This document shows positions 18,474-27,412 of a stretch of 64,000 nucleotides of DNA, in pieces (the stretch's first letter is position 1; each line of letters begins with the position of its first letter). The notes beneath the pieces were generated by a model. It was not told the origin of the DNA. It did not search any database and saw nothing but the letters and a program-made list of their open reading frames with translations. Position numbers and translations under genes: made by a program. The DNA comes from an uncultured Bacteroidales bacterium (GTDB lineage: Bacteria > Bacteroidota > Bacteroidia > Bacteroidales > UBA932): positions 1 to 64,000 of the forward strand of contig ONOH01000008.1 of NCBI GenBank assembly GCA_900319405.1. Reading direction: 5' to 3'.

Positions 18474-19045
18474 CCCTCGAAAGTCCTCAGCACTTTCTCT
18501 ACGTAATCCACCGTGTGGTGCCCTTCGGGCAGCATATGGGCCACCAGGTCCCAGTAGGTGGGGTCCAGGCCGGAAGAATCGGCTTGGACAATGAGTTTCC
18601 GGACATTCCCTTCCCCGATATTATAGGCCGCCAGGGCAAATTTGACGCTGTCCTGGTGGCTGGCGGCGTGAAACATTCCCCCCAGTTTTTTAAGGTAAGT
18701 GGTCCCGATGGAAATGTTTACGGCGGGATTGAGGAGGGTGTCTTCCGAATAGCGCGAACTTCGGATCTGCATCAGCCCGGTCGCCCCTTTGGGGGAGTGG
18801 GCGTCGCTGTGGAAGCGGGATTCGTGGTAGATGATGGAGGCCAGCAAGCGCCAGTCCCAGCCAATGTGGTCGGCCGCTTCGCGGATCAGCGGCTCATATT
18901 CCCTCAGGCTTTCCGGGGTCTTCAAGCGCAGAATGGGCATCTGGAAATTGTTCTGCGGGACAGGATGCTTCGGCCCGCTTACGGAAGTGAGACAAATCAG
19001 GACCAGGGAGATTCCGGTAGCAAGCAGGAGGGTAGAAGTCTTCAT
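18449..19045 (-). CDS. Lytic transglycosylase (SLT domain), MltF-like
   Basis: 198 residues with an N-terminal signal or anchor helix (about 5-23). The SLT domain has the catalytic Glu in 'ASIIYHESRFHSDA', then 'GATGLMQI', 'NISIGTTYLKKL' and 'FALAAYNIGEGNV', as in family 1 transglycosylases. It cleaves peptidoglycan glycan strands to 1,6-anhydro products during wall turnover. It lacks the solute-binding domain of full MltF. It follows the porin gene by 5 nt. Confidence 0.9.
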   Translation of the reverse strand: MKTSTLLLATGISLVLICLTSVSGPKHPVPQNNFQMPILRLKTPESLREYEPLIREAADHIGWDWRLLASIIYHESRFHSDAHSPKGATGLMQIRSSRYSEDTLLNPAVNISIGTTYLKKLGGMFHAASHQDSVKFALAAYNIGEGNVRKLIVQADSSGLDPTYWDLVAHMLPEGHHTVDYVEKVLRTFEGYCEILPR

Positions 19046-19050
19046 AGAAT

Positions 19051-21762
19051 TTATCTGTTACCGGCAGCCGATTGGCGTACGCGGTTGCCTGCGCCGCCTG
19101 CGCCGCCTGCGGCACCTGCACCTCCTGCTCCGCGATCGGCCCCTCCTCCGCCGAACCCGCCGGAGCTGGCCCTTTCGGACAGGGTCCTCTGGGTGCCCAG
19201 CCTGGGATAGAAGGGCCAGGAGATGCCGAATTTGATGACGCGGGGGGTCTGGATGTACCGGTGTGCGGTGAAGTAGTCGTGCCTTTCCATCGGCCAGCCG
19301 TTGCCGGCGTTTTCCAGTTTCAGGAAGACGCAGCACTTTTTCCACTGGGCGTTGATGAAGACGTCGAAAACGGGGCAGTTTCCGTAGGTCTCCTCCTTTT
19401 GCAGGGTGAAGACACCGGCTACCGGATTATAGGAAGGGGCATACCACAGCGTGGTATAACGGGCATTCACGCCCAACTGCAGTTTCAGGACGCTGGGATC
19501 CACGATATTGAACTGGAGATACCAGCGCAGATTGAGCGCCAGCGCAGGGAGCGGGAGCACTTCTTTGTCCGATGACAACTGGAAGAGGGCCGAGTTGTCC
19601 AGGTGCAGGGGTCCGAGGGTGAAATTCTTGGTAAGCCCGGCGCTGAAGACACTCAGGGCGGGAGCGTGCTGGCGAGCCACCCCCAAGGTGTCGTAATAGA
19701 TGTGTCCGGCCACCAGGGCATAACCGGCTTCCGCCTTCAGTTCCCACTTGGGAATGTCCAGTGTAGCGTGAATCCGGGTAGTGGAGACTTTGCTGAACTG
19801 GTTCTCCCAGCGGAAGTGGTTGGAGTAGAAGTGCTGCTGGTAAAAGTCCGGGGTCTTGAGATTGGTTTCGAAGGCTGCCTTCAGGCTGATGGGGCTTTTG
19901 GGATGCCTGCGGAAAGGGAAGATGTTCAGGCTGGCGTTGGCCTTGAGGAAAAAGTCGTTGGCCTCCTGCCCGGCAAAGTTATACAGGCCGGTGGCGTCCC
20001 AGGAAAGGTATTTGCTCAGCCTTCCTTCCGCACCGGCATAGACATAGACGCTGTTCCACTTGTGGGTGGCGCTCCTGTACAGTACTTCCGTGGGCGATTG
20101 GAGATAGAATGTCTGAAGCCGGTCTCCGATACCGCCTTCCAGCTTGGAGACCAGGGCGTCTTCCTTCCAGGGCTGCAGCCGCACGAAAATGCGGTTGTCC
20201 AGGCGCATCGTTCGCAGGGAGTCCACGCTCTTGGAAGGGTTGATGTTGAACACGCCGTTGTAGAACTGCGACAGGGGCGACGACGTGTTGTCCACATACT
20301 TCTTGCTGTAGGTGGTGAATTCCGAAGAGGAGCCGATAAAGCCCGTGGTGACATTCCTGTTGAGGCTGTCTGAGGGGTGCCAGGTACTGTCCCCGCGGTG
20401 GCGGAGCCGTTCGATGAAGGAGAAGGGGATGCGGTAGCTGTGGTCGTAGAAGAAAGTCATCTTCTTATAGCTGTTGGTGGCGGCCGCCAGGTTGACATCT
20501 ATTTCCCGTACGTCCACCGTCGTGTCCCGGATCCAATAGGTATCCTGCATACCGCCGCTCTCCTGGCGCGAGGAGACGTTGTAAATGAAGCCGCCGTGGG
20601 CCAGGTACTTGCGGCCCAGGTAGTTGCCGGCCACAAAATATGTACGGTTGTTGGTCTCTTCGTTCTTGAGCGTACCGGCACCGCCGTAACGCTTCATTTC
20701 CAGGGCGACATTGAGGCTGGGAAGGATGTTCTGCGTGGTGAACACCCGGAAGTTGTCCGCGCTCAGTGAGCTGTTGCTGAGGAGGTTTCCGTAGTATTCC
20801 AGTTCCGTGTACGGGGTTTTGGTGTTCCACTGGGTGAGATTATCCGGCGTGTAGGTCCAGCTTTCCATAGCCTGGTAGTAACTGACGGATTCCTCGTCCT
20901 GTCGGCGGAAGAAGTTATACTGCTGCACGGCACTGCCGGGCATGCCCAGCCAGTTGGCTCCCACGTCCTTTCTCATAAAGGGATAGTCGTAGAAGTGGTA
21001 GTTGGCCGTAGTGTCCCACTCGAAGGTTTCCATACTGTTGTACAGGCGGTTGTGTCGCCAGGTGACCAGACGCTTGAACAGGAGGGAATCCGGCAGGAAA
21101 CCGGTTTCCAGGACACGCGGGGTGTTTTCCCGGATGCTGTCCTTGATGTGGCGGAGGCTGTCTTTCACCTTGAGGATGGAATCCTGCCGGCGCATAATGC
21201 GGGGGAGTTCCACGTTTTCATAGGTCCAGCGCTTCCTTTCGGCCTTGGACATCGTGCTCCATTTGGCTTCCCAGGCCAGTTTGGCTTTGTAGGTGGAATC
21301 GGCCAGAAAAAGGGAATCCACCCGGGGCCAGATGAGGCTGTCTCCGGATTCCTTGAGCGAATCCACCACCAGTTTGTGGATGTAACTGTCTTTGGTGGCT
21401 ACATACCACTGGTACAGGAACGGGTCCGTAAGCTTCAGGCTGTCGGGCACTTTCATCGTGTCCCGGGCGGTGATTCGGGGGATGGTGTCTTCCGACTGGC
21501 CAAAGAAGTCAAAATCTTCATCGGCCAGGCTGTCGGCCAGGTTTTTCAGGCTGTCCGGCTTTGCTTTGAGGCTGTCGGTCCTGACTTTGAGGCTGTCGGG
21601 GTGTTTCTTCTTTACGGTATCCACCCGGACCGTATCCCGGACGGCCTGGGGGAACCACGTCCTCAGGCGGGAAGCCCGGGTCAGTTCTACCCCCAGCGTC
21701 TGCGCGGCCACCGCTCCGGCGATGGCGACGGGCACCAGAATATCGGTCCAAAACTTTGCCAT
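19051..21762 (-). CDS. Large outer-membrane 'putative porin' family protein
   Basis: 903 residues from the ATG at 21762; TATCTTTG ends 6 nt upstream. A hydrophobic N-terminus (about 8-24) may be the export signal. Residues 45-85 repeat DSLK-type units. From about 300 onward, alternating Tyr/Phe/Trp-rich segments indicate a large beta-barrel. The barrel appears to end at 'IKFGISWPFYPRLG', but a 45-residue Gly/Ala/Arg tail follows, which is unusual because barrels normally end with an aromatic residue for BAM recognition. Substrate unknown. Confidence 0.75.
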   Translation of the reverse strand: MAKFWTDILVPVAIAGAVAAQTLGVELTRASRLRTWFPQAVRDTVRVDTVKKKHPDSLKVRTDSLKAKPDSLKNLADSLADEDFDFFGQSEDTIPRITARDTMKVPDSLKLTDPFLYQWYVATKDSYIHKLVVDSLKESGDSLIWPRVDSLFLADSTYKAKLAWEAKWSTMSKAERKRWTYENVELPRIMRRQDSILKVKDSLRHIKDSIRENTPRVLETGFLPDSLLFKRLVTWRHNRLYNSMETFEWDTTANYHFYDYPFMRKDVGANWLGMPGSAVQQYNFFRRQDEESVSYYQAMESWTYTPDNLTQWNTKTPYTELEYYGNLLSNSSLSADNFRVFTTQNILPSLNVALEMKRYGGAGTLKNEETNNRTYFVAGNYLGRKYLAHGGFIYNVSSRQESGGMQDTYWIRDTTVDVREIDVNLAAATNSYKKMTFFYDHSYRIPFSFIERLRHRGDSTWHPSDSLNRNVTTGFIGSSSEFTTYSKKYVDNTSSPLSQFYNGVFNINPSKSVDSLRTMRLDNRIFVRLQPWKEDALVSKLEGGIGDRLQTFYLQSPTEVLYRSATHKWNSVYVYAGAEGRLSKYLSWDATGLYNFAGQEANDFFLKANASLNIFPFRRHPKSPISLKAAFETNLKTPDFYQQHFYSNHFRWENQFSKVSTTRIHATLDIPKWELKAEAGYALVAGHIYYDTLGVARQHAPALSVFSAGLTKNFTLGPLHLDNSALFQLSSDKEVLPLPALALNLRWYLQFNIVDPSVLKLQLGVNARYTTLWYAPSYNPVAGVFTLQKEETYGNCPVFDVFINAQWKKCCVFLKLENAGNGWPMERHDYFTAHRYIQTPRVIKFGISWPFYPRLGTQRTLSERASSGGFGGGGADRGAGGAGAAGGAGGAGNRVRQSAAGNR

Positions 21763-21768
21763 AGTTTG

Positions 21769-21776
21769 CAAAGATA
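21769..21776 (-). promoter_or_regulatory. -7 promoter box for the porin gene
   Basis: The minus strand reads TATCTTTG, ending 6 nt before the ATG at 21762. Confidence 0.55.
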
Positions 21777-21799
21777 CTAATAATTTACAGAAAAAGTTG

Positions 21800-21807
21800 T
21801 ACATTTG
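21800..21807 (+). promoter_or_regulatory. -7 promoter box for fumarase
   Basis: TACATTTG, 24 nt before the ATG at 21832 and divergent from the porin promoter. Confidence 0.55.
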
Positions 21808-21831
21808 TGTACTCTAAACAATCGTATCCCT

Positions 21832-23448
21832 ATGGCAGAATTCAAATATGCTCCAATGTTTCAGTTGGGTGAAGACCCCACAGAATACTACAAACTGACC
21901 TCGGAAGGAGTCTCCGTGGGCCATTTCGAAGGCAAGGAAATCCTCAAGGTCACTCCCGAGGCTCTGACGCGCCTGTCCAACGCCGCCTTCCGAGACGTGA
22001 ACTTCCTTCTGCGCCCCGCCCACAACGAGCAGGTGGCCAAAATCCTCACGGATCCGGAAGCCTCAGACAACGACAAGTACGTGGCCCTGATGATGCTGCG
22101 CAACGCAGAGGTGGCCGCCAAAGGTAAACTCCCTTTTTGCCAGGATACCGGCACCGCCATCATCCACGGTGAAAAGGGCCAGCAGGTGTGGACCGGCTTC
22201 GACGACAAGGAGGCCCTGTCCCTGGGCGTGTACAAGACTTACACGGAAGAGAATCTCCGCTATAGCCAGAACGCCCCGCTGGATATGTACAAGGAAGTGA
22301 ACACCAAATGCAACCTCCCCGCCCAGATAGACATCGAGGCCGAGGAAGGAATGGAGTACAAGTTTCTGTGCGTGGTAAAAGGAGGCGGCAGCGCCAACAA
22401 GAGCTACCTCTACCAGATGACCAAGGCCGTCCTGAATCCGGACACCCTGGTTCCCTTTATGATCGAGAAAATCAAAACCCTGGGCACCGCGGCCTGCCCG
22501 CCCTACCATATCGCCTTCGTCATCGGCGGAACATCGGCCGAGAAGAACCTTCTCACCGTGAAGCTGGCCTCCACCCATTATTATGACTCGCTGCCCACCA
22601 CGGGTGACGAGACCGGCCGCGCTTTCCGCGACGTGGCCCTGGAGGAGGAGGTATGGAAAGAGGTGTGCAAGATTGGTCTGGGCGCCCAGTTCGGCGGAAA
22701 ATATATGGCCCACGACATCCGCATCATTCGCCTGCCCCGTCATGGCGCCAGTTGCCCCATCGGCCTGGGCGTGAGCTGCAGTGCAGACCGGAACATCAAG
22801 GCAAAGATTAACCGTGAGGGCATCTGGATCGAGAAGCTGGACGACAACCCCGGCCGCCTCATCCCCGAAGCCCTTCGCCAGCCCGGCGAGGCCGGCGGCG
22901 TCAAGATTGATATCGACCGTCCTATGAAAGAGGTTCTGGCAGAATTGACCAAGTATCCGGTGAGCACGCGCCTTAGCCTTAGCGGCACCATCATTGTTGC
23001 GCGCGATATCGCGCACGCCCGCCTGAAGGAGCGCCTGGATCGCGGAGAAGATCTCCCGCAGTATTTCAAGGACCATCCGGTGTTCTATGCCGGACCGGCC
23101 AAAACCCCGGAAGGGATGCCTTGCGGCTCTATGGGTCCCACCACGGCCCAGCGGATGGACCCGTATGTGGACCTGTTCCAGAGTCATGGTGGTTCGATGG
23201 TGATGATTGCCAAGGGAAACCGTACCCAGCAGGTGACGGATGCCTGCCACAAGTGGGGCGGCTTCTACCTGGGTTCCATCGGCGGTCCCGCCGCCGTCCT
23301 GTCCAGCGACGGCATCAAGAGCATCGAATGCGTAGAGTACCCGGACTTGGGCATGGAAGCCATCTGGAAAATCCGCGTGGAAGACTTCCCGGCCTTCATC
23401 CTGGTGGATGACAAGGGCAATGACTTCTTCAAGACCATCGGCCTGTAG
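21832..23448 (+). CDS. fum: Class I (iron-sulfur) fumarate hydratase
   Basis: 538 residues from the ATG at 21832. Class I fumarases interconvert fumarate and malate with an oxygen-sensitive 4Fe-4S cluster. The cluster cysteines align as Cys103 ('PFCQDTGT'), Cys222 ('GTAACPPYH') and Cys316 ('GVSCSAD'), matching E. coli FumA spacing. The C-terminal beta domain with '[12 protein letters not shown]' is present. It would serve the reductive branch of the TCA cycle used by anaerobic Bacteroidota. It is followed by an interspersed repeat and rubredoxin. Confidence 0.96.
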   Translation: MAEFKYAPMFQLGEDPTEYYKLTSEGVSVGHFEGKEILKVTPEALTRLSNAAFRDVNFLLRPAHNEQVAKILTDPEASDNDKYVALMMLRNAEVAAKGKLPFCQDTGTAIIHGEKGQQVWTGFDDKEALSLGVYKTYTEENLRYSQNAPLDMYKEVNTKCNLPAQIDIEAEEGMEYKFLCVVKGGGSANKSYLYQMTKAVLNPDTLVPFMIEKIKTLGTAACPPYHIAFVIGGTSAEKNLLTVKLASTHYYDSLPTTGDETGRAFRDVALEEEVWKEVCKIGLGAQFGGKYMAHDIRIIRLPRHGASCPIGLGVSCSADRNIKAKINREGIWIEKLDDNPGRLIPEALRQPGEAGGVKIDIDRPMKEVLAELTKYPVSTRLSLSGTIIVARDIAHARLKERLDRGEDLPQYFKDHPVFYAGPAKTPEGMPCGSMGPTTAQRMDPYVDLFQSHGGSMVMIAKGNRTQQVTDACHKWGGFYLGSIGGPAAVLSSDGIKSIECVEYPDLGMEAIWKIRVEDFPAFILVDDKGNDFFKTIGL

Positions 23449-23452
23449 CCCC

Positions 23453-23479
23453 TGTCATTCTGAACGAAGTGAAGAATCT
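23453..23479. repeat. 27-bp interspersed repeat, copy 3 (after fumarase)
   Basis: The plus strand reads TGTCATTCTGAACGAAG..GAATCT, identical to the copy at 54877 in polA. It starts 4 nt after the fumarase stop and ends 16 nt before the rubredoxin ATG. Confidence 0.85.
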
Positions 23480-23495
23480 TTAACCCCATAAGATT

Positions 23496-23657
23496 ATGAA
23501 AAAGTACGTTTGCAACATTTGCGGGTATGAGTATGACCCGGTAGTGGGAGATCCCGACAGCGGAATCGCCCCTGGAACCTCCTTCGAAGACATTCCGGCC
23601 GACTGGGTATGTCCCGTCTGCGGAGTAGGCAAGGAAGATTTCTCCCCGGTGGAGTAA
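23496..23657 (+). CDS. Rubredoxin
   Basis: 53 residues. The two iron-binding pairs are '[10 protein letters not shown]' (residues 6-15) and '[11 protein letters not shown]' (39-49), the standard CxxCG...CPxCG arrangement. It is a small cytoplasmic single-electron carrier, often serving oxygen- or peroxide-reducing systems in anaerobes. The length is exactly that of classic rubredoxins. It lies 47 nt after fumarase, perhaps co-transcribed, and a 61-nt palindrome follows. Confidence 0.95.
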   Translation: MKKYVCNICGYEYDPVVGDPDSGIAPGTSFEDIPADWVCPVCGVGKEDFSPVE

Positions 23658-23686
23658 GCCTCGTGTAATCCTTACGCTCCTGATAT

Positions 23687-23747
23687 TCAGGCGTTTACGT
23701 AAAATCCTCTGCGCTTTTTGCGCAGAGGATTTTACGTAATGTATTGA
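23687..23747. repeat. 61-nt palindromic REP-like element A
   Basis: The inner 20-nt arms (23695-23714 and 23720-23739) pair perfectly around a TTTTT loop; the core arm is AAAATCCTCTGCGC. Outer parts carry TCAG (23687) and, in inverse, TCAA (ending 23747). It has the same layout as elements B, C and D. It is in the rubredoxin-PspC gap; 23658-23858 holds this element, a promoter and no gene. Confidence 0.85.
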
Positions 23748-23829
23748 TAATTAGTCGGTTGCAAATCGGCTCAAAAGAATATTTTGAAATTTTTACTACT
23801 ATGTATTGCAAAGTACCAAATAATTTTCA

Positions 23830-23837
23830 TATCTTTG
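23830..23837 (+). promoter_or_regulatory. -7 promoter box for the PspC-PadR-PspC operon
   Basis: TATCTTTG, with TTG at 23806-23808 as a possible -33 element; the ATG is at 23859. Confidence 0.65.
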
Positions 23838-23858
23838 CACCAACAAATATTTTGAAAA

Positions 23859-24431
23859 ATGAAAAAGGTAGTAAATGTTTCTTTGGGTGGCCGCAATTTC
23901 ATTCTTAATGAAGATGCCTACACCCGCTTGCAGGATTATCTGTCTTGCTTCAAAAACAAACTCACCGTGCCGGAGTACCAGAAGGCGGAGGTGATGGAGG
24001 AGATTGAGGGCCGAATCGCAGAACTCTTTTTCCAGGAAGTAGGGGAGGGTTCCCGCGTGGTCACGCTGGAGATGGCGCAGAAGGTGGCATCAGCCCTGGG
24101 AATGCCCGACGGATCGGCCGAAGGAGGCTTTTCCAGTGCAGGCACGACGACTGAAGCTCCCTTCTCCCGCCGCCTGTACCGGGACGTGGACAACAAGTCC
24201 GTTGCCGGCGTGTGCTCGGGCCTGGCGTATCATTTCGACCTCGACGTTACGCTCATCCGCATCCTTATGCTGGTGGCTTTGATCTTCGGATCGGCCGGTT
24301 TCTGGATCTATTTGATTCTGTGGATTGCCGTCCCCAAGGCCGATACCCCGGCCAAGAAATGTGAAATGCGCGGCATCCCGCCCACGGCGGAGAATATGTC
24401 GGCCTTTGCCCGTGAAACCTATAAAAAATAA
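23859..24431 (+). CDS. PspC-domain membrane protein (first)
   Basis: 190 residues. The N-terminal 100 residues resemble the start of the second PspC protein downstream ('VNVSLGGRNFILNEDAY', then 'EVMEEIEGRIAELFFQEV'). The PspC domain lies at about 105-165 ('RRLYRDVDNKSVAGVCSGLA', then 'HFDLDVTLIRILMLVALIFG') with one or two membrane spans. PspC proteins sense or relay envelope stress. It is the first gene of a three-gene operon; the PadR regulator starts directly after its stop. Confidence 0.85.
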   Translation: MKKVVNVSLGGRNFILNEDAYTRLQDYLSCFKNKLTVPEYQKAEVMEEIEGRIAELFFQEVGEGSRVVTLEMAQKVASALGMPDGSAEGGFSSAGTTTEAPFSRRLYRDVDNKSVAGVCSGLAYHFDLDVTLIRILMLVALIFGSAGFWIYLILWIAVPKADTPAKKCEMRGIPPTAENMSAFARETYKK

Positions 24432-24767
24432 ATGGCTATGGAAAGTATCAGTGAAAATGTCCGCTCCCAAATGCGGAAAGGGGTGCTGGAATACTGCATC
24501 CTGAGCATCCTGAGCCGAAAAGAAGCCTATGCTTCCAATATCCTGGAAGAGCTCAAGGCCGCCAATATGCTGGTGGTGGAAGGAACGCTGTATCCCCTCC
24601 TGATTCGTCAGAAGAACCAGGGACTTCTGAGCTACCGTTGGGAAGAGTCCACCCAGGGCCCGCCCCGAAAGTACTATGTGATAACTGAGAAAGGCCGCGA
24701 ACAGCTTTCGGAGATGGACGCTGCCTGGGAAGAGATGGTCCGAAGCATTCAAACCTTAAAACAATAA
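24432..24767 (+). CDS. PadR-family transcriptional regulator
   Basis: 111 residues. The winged-helix PadR domain is clear: 'MRKGVLEYCILSILSRKEAY', 'GTLYPLLIRQKNQGLL', and 'GPPRKYYVITEKGREQLSEM'. PadR proteins are repressors, often of adjacent genes, that respond to small molecules or stress. The start could also be the ATG at 24438. It sits between two PspC genes with no gap, so it probably regulates this operon. Confidence 0.92.
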   Translation: MAMESISENVRSQMRKGVLEYCILSILSRKEAYASNILEELKAANMLVVEGTLYPLLIRQKNQGLLSYRWEESTQGPPRKYYVITEKGREQLSEMDAAWEEMVRSIQTLKQ

Positions 24768-24773
24768 GGAGAT

Positions 24774-25799
24774 ATGAAAGAAACCGTACAACTGAGCATA
24801 GGAGGATATGCCTTCACGTTGGAAAAGGATGCGGCCGACGCCTTGTCTGGCTATCTGGCCACCCTGGAAAGCCACTACCTCAAACAGGAAGGCGGGAAGG
24901 AGATTATGGAAGGCATCGAGGAACGCGCCGCCGAGCTTCTCCAGGAAAACACGCCCAAGGACACCGTGGTCGCCCTCTCCGGCATTCACCGTGTCATCGA
25001 TATCATTGGCCGCCCGGAAACTATCGAGGCTAGTGACCCCGACCCTTCTTCGGCCGAGACGGAAAAGCCCCGCAAAAGACTGTTCCGGGATCTTTCCGAC
25101 AAGCGTCTGGGCGGAGTCTGCAGTGGTCTGGCCAATTATTTCGGCATGGAGACGACACTCCTCAGGACGGTCTTTGCCATTGTGGCGACGGTGATTTTCT
25201 TCTCCGGTGCCCGGCACGGAGTTTGGAGCCTCTCTGTTCCGTTCGTTTACTGTCTCCTCTGGATTGCTATGCCTGCCGCCCGCACCGCGCAGGAGCGCTG
25301 GGCGATGAAAGGAGATTCCGGCACGGCCGATGACGTCCGCCGCAATGTCCAGAGCGGTATCCACGAAATGGGAGATGCCGCCCGCGAGGTGGTCCATTCC
25401 GACTTCTTCCAGCGTTTCGGCAAATGGATTCTGGTGTGTATCGGCATTGTCCTGCTCATTATGGGTACTTCAGGGCTGGCTTCGGTGTCGGTGCTGTCGC
25501 TCAAGGGAACCCAGCTGTTCGGCGTCCCGTTCGCACACTGGATGGATGAAATCTCCCAACAGGATCCTATCCTGATGGACCTCTTGTCCGAACCTTGGGT
25601 ACTCGTCCTGGCAGCCCTTGCCATCATACTTCCCTTTGTGGGACTCCTCTACGGGGGCATCCAGCTCATTTTCGGCTTCAAATCCCCCTCCTGGAAACCC
25701 GGGCTAGTGGTCTTCGTCCTCTGGCTTATCATCGTCATCGTGCTGCTGGTGCTGGCTCTGGTGGCTGTCACCGCTGCCGAAATGACCTATTACGCGTGA
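24774..25799 (+). CDS. PspC-domain membrane protein (second, extended)
   Basis: 341 residues. The N-terminal domain is similar to that of the first PspC protein ('VQLSIGGYAFTLEKDAADAL', then 'EIMEGIEERAAELLQEN'). The PspC motif 'RLFRDLSDKRLGGVCSGLA' is near residue 102, followed by a membrane span. Beyond it are about three more hydrophobic helices (220-245, 280-302, 312-340). It is probably an inner-membrane envelope-stress component. GGAG precedes the ATG. It is the last gene of the operon; a 61-nt palindrome follows. Confidence 0.85.
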   Translation: MKETVQLSIGGYAFTLEKDAADALSGYLATLESHYLKQEGGKEIMEGIEERAAELLQENTPKDTVVALSGIHRVIDIIGRPETIEASDPDPSSAETEKPRKRLFRDLSDKRLGGVCSGLANYFGMETTLLRTVFAIVATVIFFSGARHGVWSLSVPFVYCLLWIAMPAARTAQERWAMKGDSGTADDVRRNVQSGIHEMGDAAREVVHSDFFQRFGKWILVCIGIVLLIMGTSGLASVSVLSLKGTQLFGVPFAHWMDEISQQDPILMDLLSEPWVLVLAALAIILPFVGLLYGGIQLIFGFKSPSWKPGLVVFVLWLIIVIVLLVLALVAVTAAEMTYYA

Positions 25800-25822
25800 T
25801 GTAAGTTATAACTCATTATATA

Positions 25823-25883
25823 TCAATCACTTACAGAAAATCCTCTGAGCAAAAAGCGCAGAGGATTTTCTGTAAGTGGTTGA
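25823..25883. repeat. 61-nt palindromic REP-like element B
   Basis: Core arms at 25828-25850 and 25856-25878 pair with one mismatch around an AAAAA loop; outer TCAA (25823) and inverse TCAA (ending 25883) are kept. It lies between convergent PspC and aspA genes and could also act as a bidirectional terminator. It is in the opposite orientation to element A. Confidence 0.85.
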
Positions 25884-25907
25884 CAGGCAATTACTTGCTA
25901 AGCGTCG

Positions 25908-27320
25908 TTATTTGAGCAGTTCGTGGGAAGCGGTCATGGCCTTGGGATCCAGGGCTTCGTCCAGCTTCTCCTGGGTCATCAGTCCGTGCTCCAGCACCAG
26001 GTCGTAAACACTGCGCCCGCTTTCCAGGGCTTCCTTGGCTACTTTGGTGGAGGCCTTGTAGCCGATGTACGGATTCAGGGCGGTGACAATTCCGATGGAG
26101 TTTTTCACCATCTCATAGCAGTGTTCGGCGTTGACGGTGATGCCTTCCACGCACTTGGCGCGCAGGGTGTTCATCGCGTTGATGAGCCAGGTCTGGCTTT
26201 CCAGGATGCACTGGGCAATCACGGGCTCCATCACGTTCAGTTGCAGCTGGCCGGCTTCGGCGGCAAAGCACACGGTGGTGTCGTTGCCGATGACCTTGAA
26301 GCATACCTGGTTGGTGACCTCGGGGATGACCGGATTCACCTTGCCGGGCATAATGGAGGATCCGGGAGCCATGGCAGGCAGGTTGATCTCGTGCAGGCCG
26401 CAGCGGGGACCGGAAGCCATCAGGCGAAGGTCGTTGCAGATCTTGGAGAGTTTGACAGCCAGGCGCTTAAGGGCGGCGGAATAACTCACATAGGCACCGG
26501 TGTCGGGGGTGGCTTCCACCAGGTCGGGGGCTTTCTCGAAGCTGTCTCCGGTGAATTCGCTCATCAGCCGGGTGCACAGTTCGGCAAAGCCGGGAACGGC
26601 GTTGAGGCCTGTGCCGATGGCGGTTCCGCCCATGTTGATTTCCTTCAGCAGGACGGCGTTTCGCTCCAGGTTGGCCAGTTCCTCTTCCAGGTTGTTGGCA
26701 AAGGCATTGAATTCCTGTCCGGAAGTCATGGGGACGGCATCCTGCAGCTGGGTACGGCCCATCTTGATGATGTCTTTAAATTCCTCGCCCTTGGCGCGGA
26801 AAGCGCCGACCAGTTCTTTCAGTGCAGCTTCCAGCTGGCGGTTCATCCGGAAAAAAGTATAGCGGAAGGCGGAAGGATAGGCGTCATTGGTGCTCTGGGC
26901 GCAGTTGACGTGGTCGTTGGGAGAGCAGTACTGGTACTCTCCTTTCTTGTGACCCATCAGTTCCAGGGCTCGGTTGGCAATGACCTCGTTGGCGTTCATG
27001 TTGACGGAGGTACCGGCACCGCCCTGCATCATATCCACCGGGAACTGGTCCCAAAGCTTTCCATTGACGATTTCCTTGCAGGCGGCCACGATGGCATCTC
27101 CGATTTCCTTGGGCATCACGCCCAGTTCCGTGTTGGCCGCGGCGGCAGCCATCTTCACGTAAGCCATGGCGATGATGTACTCCGGATAGTCGTACATGTG
27201 CGTGGTGGAAATCTTGTAATTGTTGATGGCCCGTTGGGTCTGCACGCCATAATAGGCGTCGATGGGAACCTGAAGTTCGCCGATAAGGTCGCTCTCGACC
27301 CTGAATTTTTGCTCTGACAT
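25908..27320 (-). CDS. aspA: Aspartate ammonia-lyase
   Basis: 470 residues. AspA converts aspartate to fumarate and ammonia, feeding fumarate respiration. The superfamily signature 'GSSIMPGKVNP' is near residue 320. The active-site segments 'GGAGTSVNMNANEVIANRAL' and 'GRTQLQDAVPMTSGQEF' are present, as is 'NAVPGFAE'. Length is normal. The aspartase call over fumarase II rests on overall resemblance and on a separate class I fumarase in the window. It has its own promoter and is divergent from the MATE fusion. Confidence 0.93.
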   Translation of the reverse strand: MSEQKFRVESDLIGELQVPIDAYYGVQTQRAINNYKISTTHMYDYPEYIIAMAYVKMAAAAANTELGVMPKEIGDAIVAACKEIVNGKLWDQFPVDMMQGGAGTSVNMNANEVIANRALELMGHKKGEYQYCSPNDHVNCAQSTNDAYPSAFRYTFFRMNRQLEAALKELVGAFRAKGEEFKDIIKMGRTQLQDAVPMTSGQEFNAFANNLEEELANLERNAVLLKEINMGGTAIGTGLNAVPGFAELCTRLMSEFTGDSFEKAPDLVEATPDTGAYVSYSAALKRLAVKLSKICNDLRLMASGPRCGLHEINLPAMAPGSSIMPGKVNPVIPEVTNQVCFKVIGNDTTVCFAAEAGQLQLNVMEPVIAQCILESQTWLINAMNTLRAKCVEGITVNAEHCYEMVKNSIGIVTALNPYIGYKASTKVAKEALESGRSVYDLVLEHGLMTQEKLDEALDPKAMTASHELLK

Positions 27321-27360
27321 AGTTTAGAAGAATATTCGGTTTTAGTGTTCTATGCGATTG

Positions 27361-27368
27361 CAAAGGTA
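27361..27368 (-). promoter_or_regulatory. -7 promoter box for aspA
   Basis: The minus strand reads TACCTTTG, 40 nt before the aspA ATG. Confidence 0.55.
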
Positions 27369-27398
27369 GCGAAATAAAACGAAGTTAAAAAAAAATCG

Positions 27399-27406
27399 TA
27401 ACTTTA
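27399..27406 (+). promoter_or_regulatory. -7-like box for the MATE-HATPase fusion
   Basis: TAACTTTA, one mismatch from TAnnTTTG, ending 6 nt before the GTG start. Confidence 0.4.
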
Positions 27407-27412
27407 CGGCTT

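Noticed and set aside
23687..25883. Elements A and B as ordinary rho-independent terminators only
   Set aside because: They could stop transcription, but the fixed 61-nt length, the shared outer TCAR bases and the identical core at four loci go beyond what a terminator needs.
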